From Craterilacuibacter sinensis (GTDB taxonomy: Bacteria; Pseudomonadota; Gammaproteobacteria; Burkholderiales; Chromobacteriaceae), in the NCBI RefSeq assembly GCF_009831765.1, contig NZ_WSSB01000013.1:24144-88143 (forward strand): DNA of 64,000 nt. Direction: 5' to 3'. Under the pieces are notes generated by a model. That model did no database searches. It saw only the letters and a list, made by a program, of their open reading frames with translations, and was not told the origin of the DNA. Both the position numbers and the translations under genes were made by a program. Shown piece by piece: positions 48,802 through 58,019 of the stretch (position 1 is the stretch's first letter; every line of letters starts with the position of its first letter).

Positions 48802-48832
48802 TTGCCAGCGCTTCCGGGTAAAACGGTATAAT
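48802..48832 (+). promoter_or_regulatory. Putative mrcA promoter
   Basis: Perfect -10 TATAAT at 48827-48832, with TTGCCA at 48802-48807 (19-bp spacer). The mrcA ATG is 28 nt downstream of the -10. The same 140-bp divergent gap must hold the pilM promoter. Confidence 0.55.
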
Positions 48833-48860
48833 CAGGGCTCGATTTTTCTTTCGAACCATT

Positions 48861-51227
48861 ATGTTGCTGCGAATCCTGAAGCTTGTGCTGGGCTCCATAC
48901 TCGGTATCACGACACTTGCGGTCGGTGTGCTGGCTGTTGCCATTCTTGTCACCTGGCCGCGTTTGCCCAATCTGGACATCCTGACCGATTACCGCCCCAA
49001 GATCCCGCTGCGCGTCTATGCCGCCGACGGTGCGCTGATTGGTGAATTCGGTGAAGAGCGCCGCTCGTTCTCCCGTATTCACGACGTGCCGCCGCTGATG
49101 CGCCAGGCGCTGCTATCCGCTGAGGATGAACGCTTTTACCAGCATGGTGGTGTAGATTATGTCGGTGTTCTTAGAGCTGCGCTAGGAAATATAGTATCTG
49201 GGCATACGCGGTCCGGTGCAAGCACCATTACCATGCAAGTGGCTAAAAACTTCTTCTTATCAAGTGAAAAGACTTTTAGTAGGAAGTTTAATGAAGCGCT
49301 GCTGGCATTCAAGATCGAACATACCCTGTCCAAGGACCAGATTCTCGAGCTGTATCTGAACCAGATCTATCTCGGGCAGCGCGCCTACGGTTTTTCGGCC
49401 GCCTCGCAAGCCTATTTCGGCAAGCCTTTGAATGAGTTAAGCGTGGCGCAATTTGCCATGCTGGCCGGCTTGCCCAAGGCGCCTTCCTCGTACAACCCGG
49501 TTGCCAATCCCGAGCGTGCCCGTTTGCGCCAGCTGTATGTTTTGCGTCGCATGCATGAGCTGGGTCATATCTCGACAGCCCAGCTGGAGGCGGCCAAGGC
49601 CGAGCCGCTGGGCTTGGCCAAGCCTGCACGTGACACCGGCGTGCCGGCGCAGTTTGTGGCGGAAATGGTACGTCAGGACATGTACCAGAAGTATAAGGAT
49701 GCGGCTTATACCGAAGGCTTCCGTGTTTACACCACCATCGATAGCCGCAACCAGCGCTGGGCTTTTGACTCGCTGCGTGCCGGGCTGATGGATTACGACC
49801 GGCGTCTGGGCTATCGCGGGCCTGAGTCGTTTGTCGATCTGGGGGCGATGACCGAAGACCGGGATGAGGCGCTGGATGAGGCGTTGTCGTCGATTCGCGA
49901 CAGTGGCGAGCTTGAGCCAGGCGTGGTGTTGTCTGCGTCACCGTCGGAAGTAAAGGTTTACTTGCGCGGCAGCCGTTTTGCTACGGTCAAGGGGCCGGGC
50001 TTGTCGTTTGCTCGACGCGCCCTGTCCAGCAAGCTGACGCCGGCACAGCAGATACGGCCGGGTGCCGTGGTGCGTATCCAGCCCAACCCGAAAGGCTATT
50101 GGGAAATCGCCCAGATGCCCGAGGTGGAGGGGGCCTTTGTTTCGATGGATCCGCGCACCGGTGCCATCAAGTCGCTGGTCGGGGGCTTTGATTTCAACCG
50201 CCGCAGCTTTAACCACGTGACGCAGGCATGGCGCCAGCCGGGCTCGACTTTCAAGCCCTTTATCTATTCGGCTGGTCTGGATCGCGGCTTTACTGCATCA
50301 ACCCTGATTAACGATGCGCCCTTGTCGATAGACCCGGCCAGCATCGGGGGGCAGCGCTGGGAACCCAAAAACGACGATAACCGTTACGCCGGCATGATTT
50401 CGATGCGCCGTGCCCTGGCCTTGTCCAAAAATATGGTATCCATCCGCATCCTGCAGGCGGTAGGTACCGACTACGGCCAGCAATATGCGCAGCGTTTCGG
50501 TTTTTCGGCCAAGAATAACCCTGCCTATCTGACCATGGCGCTGGGTGCCGGTCTGGTGACGCCCTTGCAGATGGCCGAGGGCTATTCGGTGTTTGCCAAT
50601 GGTGGCTACCGTACCCGTGCCTATTTCATCGACCGCATTGAAGACCTGAATGGTCGCGTGATTGCGCGTACCGCGCCGGCGGTGGCCGGACAGGGGGCGA
50701 CCCAGGTGATCGATCCGCGTAATGCTTTTATTACCAGCAGTCTGCTGCGCGATGTGATCCGCTTTGGTACCGCCAACCGCGCCATGAGCCTGGGGCGTTC
50801 CGATCTGGCGGGGAAAACCGGTACCACCAATGATTTCCGTGATGCCTGGTTTGCCGGTTTTAGTCCGAATCTGGTGGCGGTGACCTGGGTGGGCTATGAC
50901 CAGCCGCGCAGTCTGGGGCGCTTCGGTTATGGCGGGACGGCCGCCTTGCCGATCTGGACCAACTATATGGCCAATGCACTCAAGGGGCAGCCTGAAGTCG
51001 ACCTGCCGCCGCCCGAGGGTATTGTGGTGAGGCCTGGAGCCGGTCTGCGCGGGGGGGACGAGTACTATATGGAAGAGTTCCAGCGCACCAACCCCGAACT
51101 GCAGATCAATAACCGCGGTTCGGTGCCGGGTGCGGCCAAGCCTGCCGAAGAGGAAGCGGCGGTGCCGGTGGCGCCTCCGGATGCGGCGCAGGATGCGGTG
51201 GAGAATGTTAAGGAATTGCTGTTCTGA
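48861..51227 (+). CDS. mrcA: Penicillin-binding protein 1A (bifunctional)
   Basis: 788 aa. N-terminal membrane anchor, GT51 glycosyltransferase (LLSAEDERFYQHGGVDYVG, GASTITMQVAKNFF, ELYLNQIYLGQRAYGF), an OB-like insert, then transpeptidase with SxxK in GSTFKPF (about residue 465), SKN in LSKNMVS and KTG in AGKTGTTNDFRD (about 652). Polymerises and cross-links peptidoglycan. Bases about 49153-49300 use clearly different codons from the rest of the gene. Opposite pilM, a conserved arrangement. Confidence 0.97.
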   Translation: MLLRILKLVLGSILGITTLAVGVLAVAILVTWPRLPNLDILTDYRPKIPLRVYAADGALIGEFGEERRSFSRIHDVPPLMRQALLSAEDERFYQHGGVDYVGVLRAALGNIVSGHTRSGASTITMQVAKNFFLSSEKTFSRKFNEALLAFKIEHTLSKDQILELYLNQIYLGQRAYGFSAASQAYFGKPLNELSVAQFAMLAGLPKAPSSYNPVANPERARLRQLYVLRRMHELGHISTAQLEAAKAEPLGLAKPARDTGVPAQFVAEMVRQDMYQKYKDAAYTEGFRVYTTIDSRNQRWAFDSLRAGLMDYDRRLGYRGPESFVDLGAMTEDRDEALDEALSSIRDSGELEPGVVLSASPSEVKVYLRGSRFATVKGPGLSFARRALSSKLTPAQQIRPGAVVRIQPNPKGYWEIAQMPEVEGAFVSMDPRTGAIKSLVGGFDFNRRSFNHVTQAWRQPGSTFKPFIYSAGLDRGFTASTLINDAPLSIDPASIGGQRWEPKNDDNRYAGMISMRRALALSKNMVSIRILQAVGTDYGQQYAQRFGFSAKNNPAYLTMALGAGLVTPLQMAEGYSVFANGGYRTRAYFIDRIEDLNGRVIARTAPAVAGQGATQVIDPRNAFITSSLLRDVIRFGTANRAMSLGRSDLAGKTGTTNDFRDAWFAGFSPNLVAVTWVGYDQPRSLGRFGYGGTAALPIWTNYMANALKGQPEVDLPPPEGIVVRPGAGLRGGDEYYMEEFQRTNPELQINNRGSVPGAAKPAEEEAAVPVAPPDAAQDAVENVKELLF

Positions 51228-51232
51228 GTGTG

Positions 51233-51270
51233 CGGGCAGCGCCCCAGTTTGAGGGGCGCTGCCCGTTTTT
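51233..51270. terminator. Bidirectional intrinsic terminator after mrcA
   Basis: Perfect 13-bp stem CGGGCAGCGCCCC / GGGGCGCTGCCCG followed by TTTTT. The convergent ArsC-like gene ends 3 nt beyond. Confidence 0.92.
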
Positions 51271-51272
51271 CG

Positions 51273-51626
51273 TCAAGCCTGGGTGAGCAGGCTCAATACA
51301 TTCTGTGGCGGGCGGCCGATCACGGCGCGCTGCTCGCACTGTGCGATGGGGCGCTCGATCAGTATCGGGTTGTCGTGCATGGCGGCGATCAGCTGCCGGC
51401 GCTCCAGTGCGATATCGTCCAGATACAGCATCTGGTATTCCTCTTCATGGCGGCGCATCAGCTGGCGCGGCTCCAGTTCCAGCAAGCTTAGCAATTGGTC
51501 CAGCTCTTCAATGCTGGGGGTTTGCTTCAGATATTCGATGACTTCGATTTGAGCGCCTGCATCCTGCAATAGCTGCAGTGCTTCGCGCGACTTGGAGCAG
51601 CGCGGGTTGTGGTAAAGGCGGATCAT
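51273..51626 (-). CDS. ArsC/YfgD family arsenate reductase-like protein
   Basis: 117 aa, thioredoxin-like. The N-terminal LYHNPRCSKSREALQLL has the reactive Cys10, and LIERPIAQCEQRAVIGRPP matches the family C-terminus. The NPRCSKSR form and missing ars neighbours suggest the YfgD subgroup, whose arsenate role is not shown. AAGGAG precedes the ATG. Confidence 0.88.
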   Translation of the reverse strand: MIRLYHNPRCSKSREALQLLQDAGAQIEVIEYLKQTPSIEELDQLLSLLELEPRQLMRRHEEEYQMLYLDDIALERRQLIAAMHDNPILIERPIAQCEQRAVIGRPPQNVLSLLTQA

Positions 51627-51693
51627 GCCGTCTCCTTCGTTTCTTGGGTAACGGAAAACCGCACCCTGTTTGTGACTCTATCCGGAATACAGC

Positions 51694-52908
51694 ATGCCAT
51701 CATCTGCCACCAAGCGCCACGGGGCACTCGCTTTCTTGTTGGCGGCGCTATCCACGGTCGGCCCGTTTTCCATCGACACCTTTTTGCCGGCCATGCATGC
51801 CATCGGTGACGCATTGGGCGTGGACGCGATAGAAATCCAGCAGGCACTGACGGTGTATCTGCTGTGTTACGCCTTTATGATGCTGTGGCACGGCGCCATT
51901 TCCGATGCGGTAGGGCGGCGCCGTGTCTTGCTGGTGTCGACTTTATTGTTTGGCGTGGCATCGGTGGGCTGTGCGCTGGCACCCAATCTGGGCACGCTGC
52001 TGCTGTTTCGCGCCTTGCAGGGCTTGTGTGGCGGGGCGGGGCTGGTAGTGGGACGGGCGATTATCCGCGACTGCCTGGACGGGGCCGCAGCGCAGCGCCT
52101 GATGTCGCAGGTGACCATGCTGTTTTCGCTGTCACCGGCGCTTGCACCGGTAGTGGGCGGTTTTCTGTATGGCGGTTTTGGCTGGCGTTCGATTTTCGTG
52201 TTTATGGCACTGATCGGTTTCGGCCTGTTTGCCATGAGCTGGTTTGCCTTGCCGGAAACCCATCCGCCGGAAAAGCGCCAGGCTTTGCGCTTTTCCACGA
52301 TGTGGCAGGCGTATCTGACTGTGCTTGGCAAGCGCGAATTCCAGTTGCTGGCCGCGGCCGTGTCATGCAACTTCGCCGGCTTCTTCCTGTATATCCCGTC
52401 GGCACCGGTGTTTTTAATGCGCCATCTGGGGCTGGGGCCGGACGAGTTTTTGTGGATGTTCGGCCCAGCCGTTGGCGGCATCATGCTGGGCGCTTTCCTG
52501 TCGGGCAAGATGGCCGGGCGGCGCGGCGCGCGCGAGCTGGTGTCCCTTGCCTACTGGATGATGTTTATTGCTGCCGCCGCCAATCTGGCAGTGTGCCTGT
52601 GGCTGCCGGCCGGCGTGCCGCAAAGCGTATTGCCCCTGATGCTGTACACCACAGGCATGTCGCTGGCGTCGCCTTCCATCACCCTGACCCTGATGGACCA
52701 GTTTCCCGAACTGCGCGGCACGGTGTCTTCCCTGCAGGGCTTCACCCAGACCATGCTGGCCAGTATCGTTGCCGGCGTGGTGTCGCCCCTGGTATGGGGC
52801 AGCCCGCTGATGCTGGCGCTGACCATGACGGCCTTTTTGACGCTGGGTTTTTCCTTCCGTTACGCCTACCGGCTGCGTGTCGGCCGCGCCTCCTGCCTTG
52901 AACGCTAA
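51694..52908 (+). CDS. MFS exporter, Bcr/CflA family
   Basis: 404 aa with twelve hydrophobic segments. FSIDTFLPAMHAIGDALGV at the first helix and the loop GAISDAVGRRRVLL are typical of Bcr/CflA drug exporters. Proton-driven efflux is expected; substrate unknown. Ends 5 bp from the convergent ybaK. Confidence 0.92.
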   Translation: MPSSATKRHGALAFLLAALSTVGPFSIDTFLPAMHAIGDALGVDAIEIQQALTVYLLCYAFMMLWHGAISDAVGRRRVLLVSTLLFGVASVGCALAPNLGTLLLFRALQGLCGGAGLVVGRAIIRDCLDGAAAQRLMSQVTMLFSLSPALAPVVGGFLYGGFGWRSIFVFMALIGFGLFAMSWFALPETHPPEKRQALRFSTMWQAYLTVLGKREFQLLAAAVSCNFAGFFLYIPSAPVFLMRHLGLGPDEFLWMFGPAVGGIMLGAFLSGKMAGRRGARELVSLAYWMMFIAAAANLAVCLWLPAGVPQSVLPLMLYTTGMSLASPSITLTLMDQFPELRGTVSSLQGFTQTMLASIVAGVVSPLVWGSPLMLALTMTAFLTLGFSFRYAYRLRVGRASCLER

Positions 52909-52913
52909 AAAGG

Positions 52914-53396
52914 TCAGGCGGCGGCCTCGACCAGTGTCGCGTTCAATACCTTGACCACATCGGCAGGGTCTATCCCTATCAGATAGCCGCGCTTGCCGCC
53001 ATTGATATAGATGCGCGGCAAATCGGCGATGCTGGCCTGCATATAAACCGGCATGGCGTGGCGCGTGCCGAAGGGGCTGGTGCCGCCAACCTGATAGCCG
53101 CTGTGTTTGTCGGCGGTTTTGGGGTCGCACGGCATGACTTTTTTCACGCCTATGGCGCGTGCCAGCAGGCCGGTCGCCACTTCGCGGTCGCCATGCATCA
53201 GCACGATCAGCGGTTTTTTGTGTTCGTCTTCCATCACCAGCGTTTTTACGACGCAATGCTCGTCTACGCCCAGTTCCTGCGCCGACACACGTGTGCCGCC
53301 GCGCTCTTCGTATTTATACAGATGGTCGCTAAAGGTGATGCCGTGCTCGCGCAGCAGTCGTACCGCCTGGGTCACCGGAGTTTTGTCCTTGGCCAT
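52914..53396 (-). CDS. ybaK: Cys-tRNA(Pro)/Cys-tRNA(Cys) deacylase YbaK
   Basis: 160 aa YbaK/EbsC domain that removes Cys from mischarged tRNA-Pro. Visible are VDEHCVVKTLVMEDEHKKPL, MHGDREVATGLLARAIG and the YQVGGTSPFGTRHAMPVYM substrate pocket. Follows the radical SAM gene in the same direction. Confidence 0.95.
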   Translation of the reverse strand: MAKDKTPVTQAVRLLREHGITFSDHLYKYEERGGTRVSAQELGVDEHCVVKTLVMEDEHKKPLIVLMHGDREVATGLLARAIGVKKVMPCDPKTADKHSGYQVGGTSPFGTRHAMPVYMQASIADLPRIYINGGKRGYLIGIDPADVVKVLNATLVEAAA

Positions 53397-53461
53397 GGTG
53401 CTCTTTATCGATAAAAAACCATGCTAGCTTAGAGTCGCTCCGGCTGCCGGTAAAGCCCGGC

Positions 53462-54379
53462 TTACACATGCCATGGCTGTCCTAGTGCGCTGCCTTGCCC
53501 TCCGTGGCGTGCCAGGTTGTCGGCAATGGCCTGCATCGCCAGCCAGCGCGGCGCGCACCAGTCAGGAGCGATCAGCGTTGGCGCTTGCGCGGTGGCCGAG
53601 ACGCGGTGATAGACCACATGTGCGGGCGTCGCGCGAATCAGATCGGCCGCCAGTGCCGCATAGTCGTCCAGCGGCATCGGCATGACTTCGCGTCGCTGGT
53701 ATTGCGCCGCCATGCGGCTGCCCTTCACGATCATCAGCGGGTGCAACTTGAGGCCTTCGACGCCGATGTCGAGTACGGTCTTTAGTGTGCTGTGGATATC
53801 GGCATGGCTTTCGCCGGGCAGACCTGCAATCAGATGGGTGCAGACCTTGAGTCCGCGCTGATGCGCGCGCGCCACCGCATCGCGGTAGTCGGCCAGCGTG
53901 TGGCCGCGGCGTATGGCTTCCTGAGTCTTGTCGTGCGCGCTTTGCAGACCCAGCTCCAGCCAGACCTCCATGCCTTGCGCCTGATAGCCGGCCAGCAGGT
54001 CCAGTGCCGCATCCGGTACGCAGTCGGGACGGGTGCCGACACACAAGCCGACGATATCGGACTGGGTGGCGGCCTCGTCATAGAGTGCTTTCAGGGTTTC
54101 GACTTCGGCATAGGTGCTGGTATAGGCCTGAAAATAGGCCAGATAGCGCCGTGCGCGGTCGGTGCGGACTTTTTCGCGGGCGATCTGTTCGCTGATGGAG
54201 AGAATGCCGGCATCGCGGCCGAAGCTTTTTACATTGCAAAAGGTGCAGCCGCCACGGCCCAGCGTGCCGTCGCGGTTGGGGCAGGTGAAGTCGCCGGCGA
54301 GCGACAGCTTGTGCACGCGTTCGCCGAAGCGTGCCTTGAGGTAATGGCCGAAGGTGTGGACGTAGTGATCGAGTTGCAT
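53462..54379 (-). CDS. TIGR01212 family radical SAM protein (YhcC-like)
   Basis: 305 aa from ATG 54379; a GTG at 54400 is in frame. Cluster cysteines Cys33, Cys45 and Cys48 lie in TCPNRDGTLGRGGCTFCN, typical of this family. The barrel contains VGLCVGTRPDCVPD, ELGLQSAHDKTQEAIRRGH and LIAGLPGESHADI. Proposed tRNA-modification relative of Elp3; activity unproven. Confidence 0.92.
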   Translation of the reverse strand: MQLDHYVHTFGHYLKARFGERVHKLSLAGDFTCPNRDGTLGRGGCTFCNVKSFGRDAGILSISEQIAREKVRTDRARRYLAYFQAYTSTYAEVETLKALYDEAATQSDIVGLCVGTRPDCVPDAALDLLAGYQAQGMEVWLELGLQSAHDKTQEAIRRGHTLADYRDAVARAHQRGLKVCTHLIAGLPGESHADIHSTLKTVLDIGVEGLKLHPLMIVKGSRMAAQYQRREVMPMPLDDYAALAADLIRATPAHVVYHRVSATAQAPTLIAPDWCAPRWLAMQAIADNLARHGGQGSALGQPWHV

Positions 54380-54484
54380 GGCGGCCGGAAAAAACCGCAC
54401 AGCTTAACAGCCCGGAAAAAATGAATCCCTGTGCTGGATCAAAGACTTGGGTGTGGATGGCTTTCCGCTTCCGCCCTGGGTCTT

Positions 54485-54626
54485 AGAACCTGTTCACGAT
54501 CTGCTGCGCATCAGCGATACGGCGTTGAAAACGGTTTCGAAATGCTCATGTACCACCTGTACATTCCGCTTTCTCAGCCGTTTTCGCCTTGTCTCGCCCT
54601 CGCTCGCGAGAGCGTGAACACGCTCT
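54485..54626. repeat. Palindromic intergenic element
   Basis: About 140 bp of nested inverted repeats. The outer arms are TGTTCACG (54491-54498) and CGTGAACA (54613-54620). Inside, GAAAACGG pairs with CCGTTTTC and ATGTAC with GTACAT around a small central loop. It could fold into one long hairpin, and it abuts the stop codon of the next gene. Structure fits a non-coding MITE- or REP-like repeat family; only one copy is in this window. Confidence 0.7.
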
Positions 54627-54808
54627 TATAAGCGGTGCCAGCCAAACAGATACAGCACACCGAAGATGGCCGAGCTGATCACCAGGGCCTGTGCGAGGAT
54701 GAGGACCCATTCGCGCAGGGTCTTTTTCTGGCTGCGGTCAAACAGCCAGCGATAGGCTGCATACAGCACAAAGCACAGAACGAAAAATTTGAACAGGCGA
54801 CCGAACAT
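54626..54808 (-). CDS. Small membrane protein, function unknown
   Basis: 60 aa. Two hydrophobic helices (about 5-22 and 37-56) with a basic linker RSQKKTLREW between. No family recognised. Its stop codon touches the palindromic element. It stands alone on the minus strand before the radical SAM gene, divergent from metX. Confidence 0.6.
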   Translation of the reverse strand: MFGRLFKFFVLCFVLYAAYRWLFDRSQKKTLREWVLILAQALVISSAIFGVLYLFGWHRL

Positions 54809-54856
54809 GGCTAAGGCGGGGGATATGGGTGCTCATTATTGCTTTGTACTTGACGC

Positions 54857-54884
54857 TTACGCAAGTCTGCCCAAACGATATAAT
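54857..54884 (+). promoter_or_regulatory. Putative metX promoter
   Basis: TTACGC (54857-54862) and a perfect TATAAT (54879-54884), spacer 16 bp. The expected start point leaves a leader of about 38 nt before ATG 54929, too short for a SAM riboswitch; none is seen. Confidence 0.5.
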
Positions 54885-54928
54885 GGCTGACCGCTTACAT
54901 GGCGATTTTTTCGAGGCCGCAATCACCC

Positions 54929-56071
54929 ATGTCCGTTACTTCCTCTTCTGTCGGGATAGTCAGTGCCCAGTATGCGGCGTTTGATACTCCGCTTGCGCTT
55001 GCCTGCGGGGCCGTACTGCCGGCTTATCAGCTGGCATTCGAGACCTATGGCACGCTGAATGCAGCCAAAAGCAACGCCATCCTGATCTGCCACGCCTTGT
55101 CCGGCCACCACCATGTGGCCGGGCGTTATAGCGAGTCCGACAAGAGTGCCGGCTGGTGGGACAATATGATAGGGCCGGGCAAGCCTATCGATACCGAGCG
55201 CTTCTTCGTGGTCGGGGTCAATAATCTGGGCGGCTGCCATGGCTCGACTGGCCCGTCCTCGATCAATCCGGCCAGTGGCCAGCCCTGGGGGGCGGACTTT
55301 CCCATGGTGACGGTGGCGGACTGGGTGATCGCGCAGGCACGGCTGGCCGACCGGCTGGGCATCGAGCGCTGGGCGGCGGTGATAGGCGGCAGTCTGGGCG
55401 GCATGCAGGCACTGGACTGGAGCATACGTTTCCCCGAGCGCATCGCTCATGCGCTGGTGATCGCCTCGGCGCCCAAGCTGTCGGCGCAGAATATTGCCTT
55501 TAATGATGTGGCGCGCCAGGCCATCCTCACCGACCCCGAGTTTCATGGCGGCAACTTTTACGGCCAGGGCGTGTTGCCGCGTCGCGGCCTGCGCCTGGCG
55601 CGCATGCTGGGCCATATCACCTATCTGTCGGATGACGGCATGGGCGAGAAATTCGGCCGCATGTTGCGCTCGGGCGAATACCAGTTCGGCTTCGATGTCG
55701 AATTCGAGATCGAGTCTTATCTGCGCTATCAGGGCGACAAATTCTCCGACAGCTTCGATGCCAATACCTATTTGCTGATGACCAAGGCGCTGGATTATTT
55801 TGATCCGGCGCGCGAATACGGTGGCGATCTGGTCAAGGCCTTGCAGCGTGCCAGCGCCGGTTTTCTGGTGGCCAGCTTTACTTCGGACTGGCGCTTCTCG
55901 CCCGAGCGCTCGCGCGAGACGGTCAAGGCGCTGGTCGCCGCCGGACGGCGCGTCAGTTATGCCGAGATCGAGTCGGCACACGGCCACGACGCCTTTTTGA
56001 TGCTGGACCCCCCTTATGTAGAGTTGATGCGTGCCTATCTGGGCCGTGTTGCTGCGGAGATAAGCGCATGA
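54929..56071 (+). CDS. metX: Homoserine O-acyltransferase MetX
   Basis: Acylates homoserine (acetyl- or succinyl-CoA) for methionine synthesis. 380 aa from ATG 54929; an ATG at 54899 lies too close to the promoter. Alpha/beta hydrolase fold with [16 protein letters not shown], the nucleophile elbow [12 protein letters not shown] and the final His in [11 protein letters not shown]. Overlaps metW by 4 nt; the MetX-MetW pair is common in proteobacteria, where MetX is often a succinyltransferase. Confidence 0.96.
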   Translation: MSVTSSSVGIVSAQYAAFDTPLALACGAVLPAYQLAFETYGTLNAAKSNAILICHALSGHHHVAGRYSESDKSAGWWDNMIGPGKPIDTERFFVVGVNNLGGCHGSTGPSSINPASGQPWGADFPMVTVADWVIAQARLADRLGIERWAAVIGGSLGGMQALDWSIRFPERIAHALVIASAPKLSAQNIAFNDVARQAILTDPEFHGGNFYGQGVLPRRGLRLARMLGHITYLSDDGMGEKFGRMLRSGEYQFGFDVEFEIESYLRYQGDKFSDSFDANTYLLMTKALDYFDPAREYGGDLVKALQRASAGFLVASFTSDWRFSPERSRETVKALVAAGRRVSYAEIESAHGHDAFLMLDPPYVELMRAYLGRVAAEISA

Positions 56072-56661
56072 GTGCCCCTGCCTTGCGACCGGATCTGGCG
56101 CTGGTCGCCGACTGGATCAAACCTTCTTCGCGCGTGCTCGATCTGGGCTGCGGCTCGGGCGAATTGCTGGCTCACTTGCAGCAGAGCAAGCAGGTGAGCG
56201 GCTATGGTGTCGACTTTGCCGTCGACAATGTGGTGCGCTGCGTTGAGGCCGGCATCAATGTGCTGCAGGCCGACCTGGAGGCGGGCCTGGCCGAGTTCGG
56301 CGATGCCAGCTTCGATGTGGTGGTGCTGTCGCAGACCATACAGGCGATGTTGCACACCGAGCAGATCCTGATCGAGATGCTGCGCGTCGGGCGCGAAGCC
56401 ATCGTCACCTTCCCCAATTTCGGCTACTGGGGCAACCGCTGGCAGATTATGCGCGGGCGGATGCCGGTGTCGGAAACCATGCCTTACCAGTGGTACAACA
56501 CGCCGAACATCCACTGGTGCATGCTGGGGGATTTCGAAGCGCTGTGTGCCAAGAACGGCATACGCGTGCTGGAGCGGGTGGTGATGGACAAGGGGCGGCG
56601 CATCGATTTCATGCCCAATCTGCTGGGCAGCCTGGCGTTTTACCGCGTCAGCCGGCAATAA
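56068..56661 (+). CDS. metW: Methionine biosynthesis protein MetW
   Basis: 197 aa, class I methyltransferase fold with the SAM motif [15 protein letters not shown]. Further conserved parts are [13 protein letters not shown] and [13 protein letters not shown]. It works with MetX in making O-acylhomoserine; its own reaction is not settled. Translationally coupled to metX. Confidence 0.95.
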   Translation: MSAPALRPDLALVADWIKPSSRVLDLGCGSGELLAHLQQSKQVSGYGVDFAVDNVVRCVEAGINVLQADLEAGLAEFGDASFDVVVLSQTIQAMLHTEQILIEMLRVGREAIVTFPNFGYWGNRWQIMRGRMPVSETMPYQWYNTPNIHWCMLGDFEALCAKNGIRVLERVVMDKGRRIDFMPNLLGSLAFYRVSRQ

Positions 56662-56757
56662 AGGCCGGGCCGGCATGTCGGGCAGCGGGGGCGTGGCGTA
56701 GAATGCCCGCTTTGCTGCTCTGCCCCTCTACCCCGATTGAAAAGGCTGTCCCCGCTT

Positions 56758-58017
56758 ATGACTGACGCACCCACCGACTGGAAGCATGAGATCCTGTCGC
56801 GCAAGATGCTGATTTGCGTCTTTACCGGTTTTGCCTCCGGCCTGCCTCTGTATCTGCTGATCAATCTGCTGCCGGCCTGGCTCAGAAGCGAGGGCATAGA
56901 CCTCAAGGCCATCGGCCTGTTTGCCTTGATCCAGTTGCCGTTTACCTGGAAATTCGTCTGGGCGCCGCTGATGGACCGCTTCACGCCGCCGCTGTTTGGC
57001 CGGCGCCGTGGCTGGATGCTGCTGACCCAGTGCGCACTTTTATTGTCGATGATGGGCTTCGGCCTGTTCTCGCCGCAGCAGGATCTGATGACTATTGCGG
57101 CGCTGGCGCTGGGGGTGTCGTTCTTTTCCGCCAGCCAGGATGTGGTGATTGATGCCTTCCGGCGCGAGATTTTGTCCGACCGCGAACTGGGTTTGGGCAA
57201 TACCATCCATATCAATGCCTATCGCCTGTCCAGCCTGATTCCGGGCTCGCTGGCGCTGATTCTGGCCGACCATCTGCCATGGGCGCAGGTGTTTGTAATT
57301 ACCGCCGTGTTTATGTTGCCCGGCATTGCCATGACGCTGATGGTAAGCGAGCCTGCGCTGGCGGCCGCCACCCCCAAGACCTTGCGCGAGGCGGTGGTCG
57401 AGCCGTTTCACGAGTTTATCGGGCGTAGCGGCGTCAAGGGCGCGCTGCTGATTCTGGGTTTCATCTTTCTCTACAAGCTGGGTGACAGCATGGCCACCGC
57501 GCTGGCGACGCCGTTTTATATGGACATGGGGTTTTCCAAGTCCGAGATCGGGCTGGTCGCCAAGCATGCCGGGCTGTGGCCGGCGGTGATTGGCGGCTTG
57601 CTGGGTGGTGCCTGGATGATCAAGCTGGGCATCAACCGCGCCTTGTGGGTATTCGGCGTAGTGCAAGTGCTGTCGATTCTGGGCTTTGCCTGGCTGGCGA
57701 TGCATGGCCGCTTTGCCGAGGTTGGCGCGGCGGAGCTGTCCAGCCTTGCGCTGGTGATCGGTTTCGAAGCGCTGGGCGTCGGCTTGGGCACGGCGGCGTT
57801 TGTCGCCTTTATCGCGCGCACCACGCACCCGGCTTACACCGCCACCCAGTTTGCGCTGTTTACCAGCCTCGCCGCCGTGCCGCGCACGGTGGCCAATGCC
57901 GGCACCGGCTATCTGGTCGACAGCCTGGGCTGGACGATGTTTTTCCTGATTTGTACCGTATTGGCGCTGCCGGGCATGGCTTTGCTGCACAAGGTCGCGC
58001 CATGGAAGGAGGCATAA
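56758..58017 (+). CDS. ampG: AmpG family muropeptide MFS transporter
   Basis: 419 aa from ATG 56758. About twelve membrane segments. FTGFASGLPLYLLINLLPAWLR at the first helix and the SASQDVVIDAFRRE motif are AmpG hallmarks. Imports GlcNAc-anhydro-muropeptides for cell-wall recycling. An MliC-like gene follows 2 nt after the stop. Confidence 0.92.
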   Translation: MTDAPTDWKHEILSRKMLICVFTGFASGLPLYLLINLLPAWLRSEGIDLKAIGLFALIQLPFTWKFVWAPLMDRFTPPLFGRRRGWMLLTQCALLLSMMGFGLFSPQQDLMTIAALALGVSFFSASQDVVIDAFRREILSDRELGLGNTIHINAYRLSSLIPGSLALILADHLPWAQVFVITAVFMLPGIAMTLMVSEPALAAATPKTLREAVVEPFHEFIGRSGVKGALLILGFIFLYKLGDSMATALATPFYMDMGFSKSEIGLVAKHAGLWPAVIGGLLGGAWMIKLGINRALWVFGVVQVLSILGFAWLAMHGRFAEVGAAELSSLALVIGFEALGVGLGTAAFVAFIARTTHPAYTATQFALFTSLAAVPRTVANAGTGYLVDSLGWTMFFLICTVLALPGMALLHKVAPWKEA

Positions 58018-58019
58018 GC

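Noticed and set aside
51051..51057. G7 run near the 3' end of mrcA as a phase-variation tract
   Set aside because: Shorter than the tracts in aroB and the ligase-like gene, and expected by chance in GC-rich coding DNA.
51864..52901. Long second plus-strand frame inside the MFS gene
   Set aside because: Out-of-frame shadow of the Bcr/CflA coding sequence, Arg/Ala-rich with no motif.
54885..54928. SAM riboswitch before metX
   Set aside because: The leader after the likely promoter is only about 38 nt, with no riboswitch-like stems.
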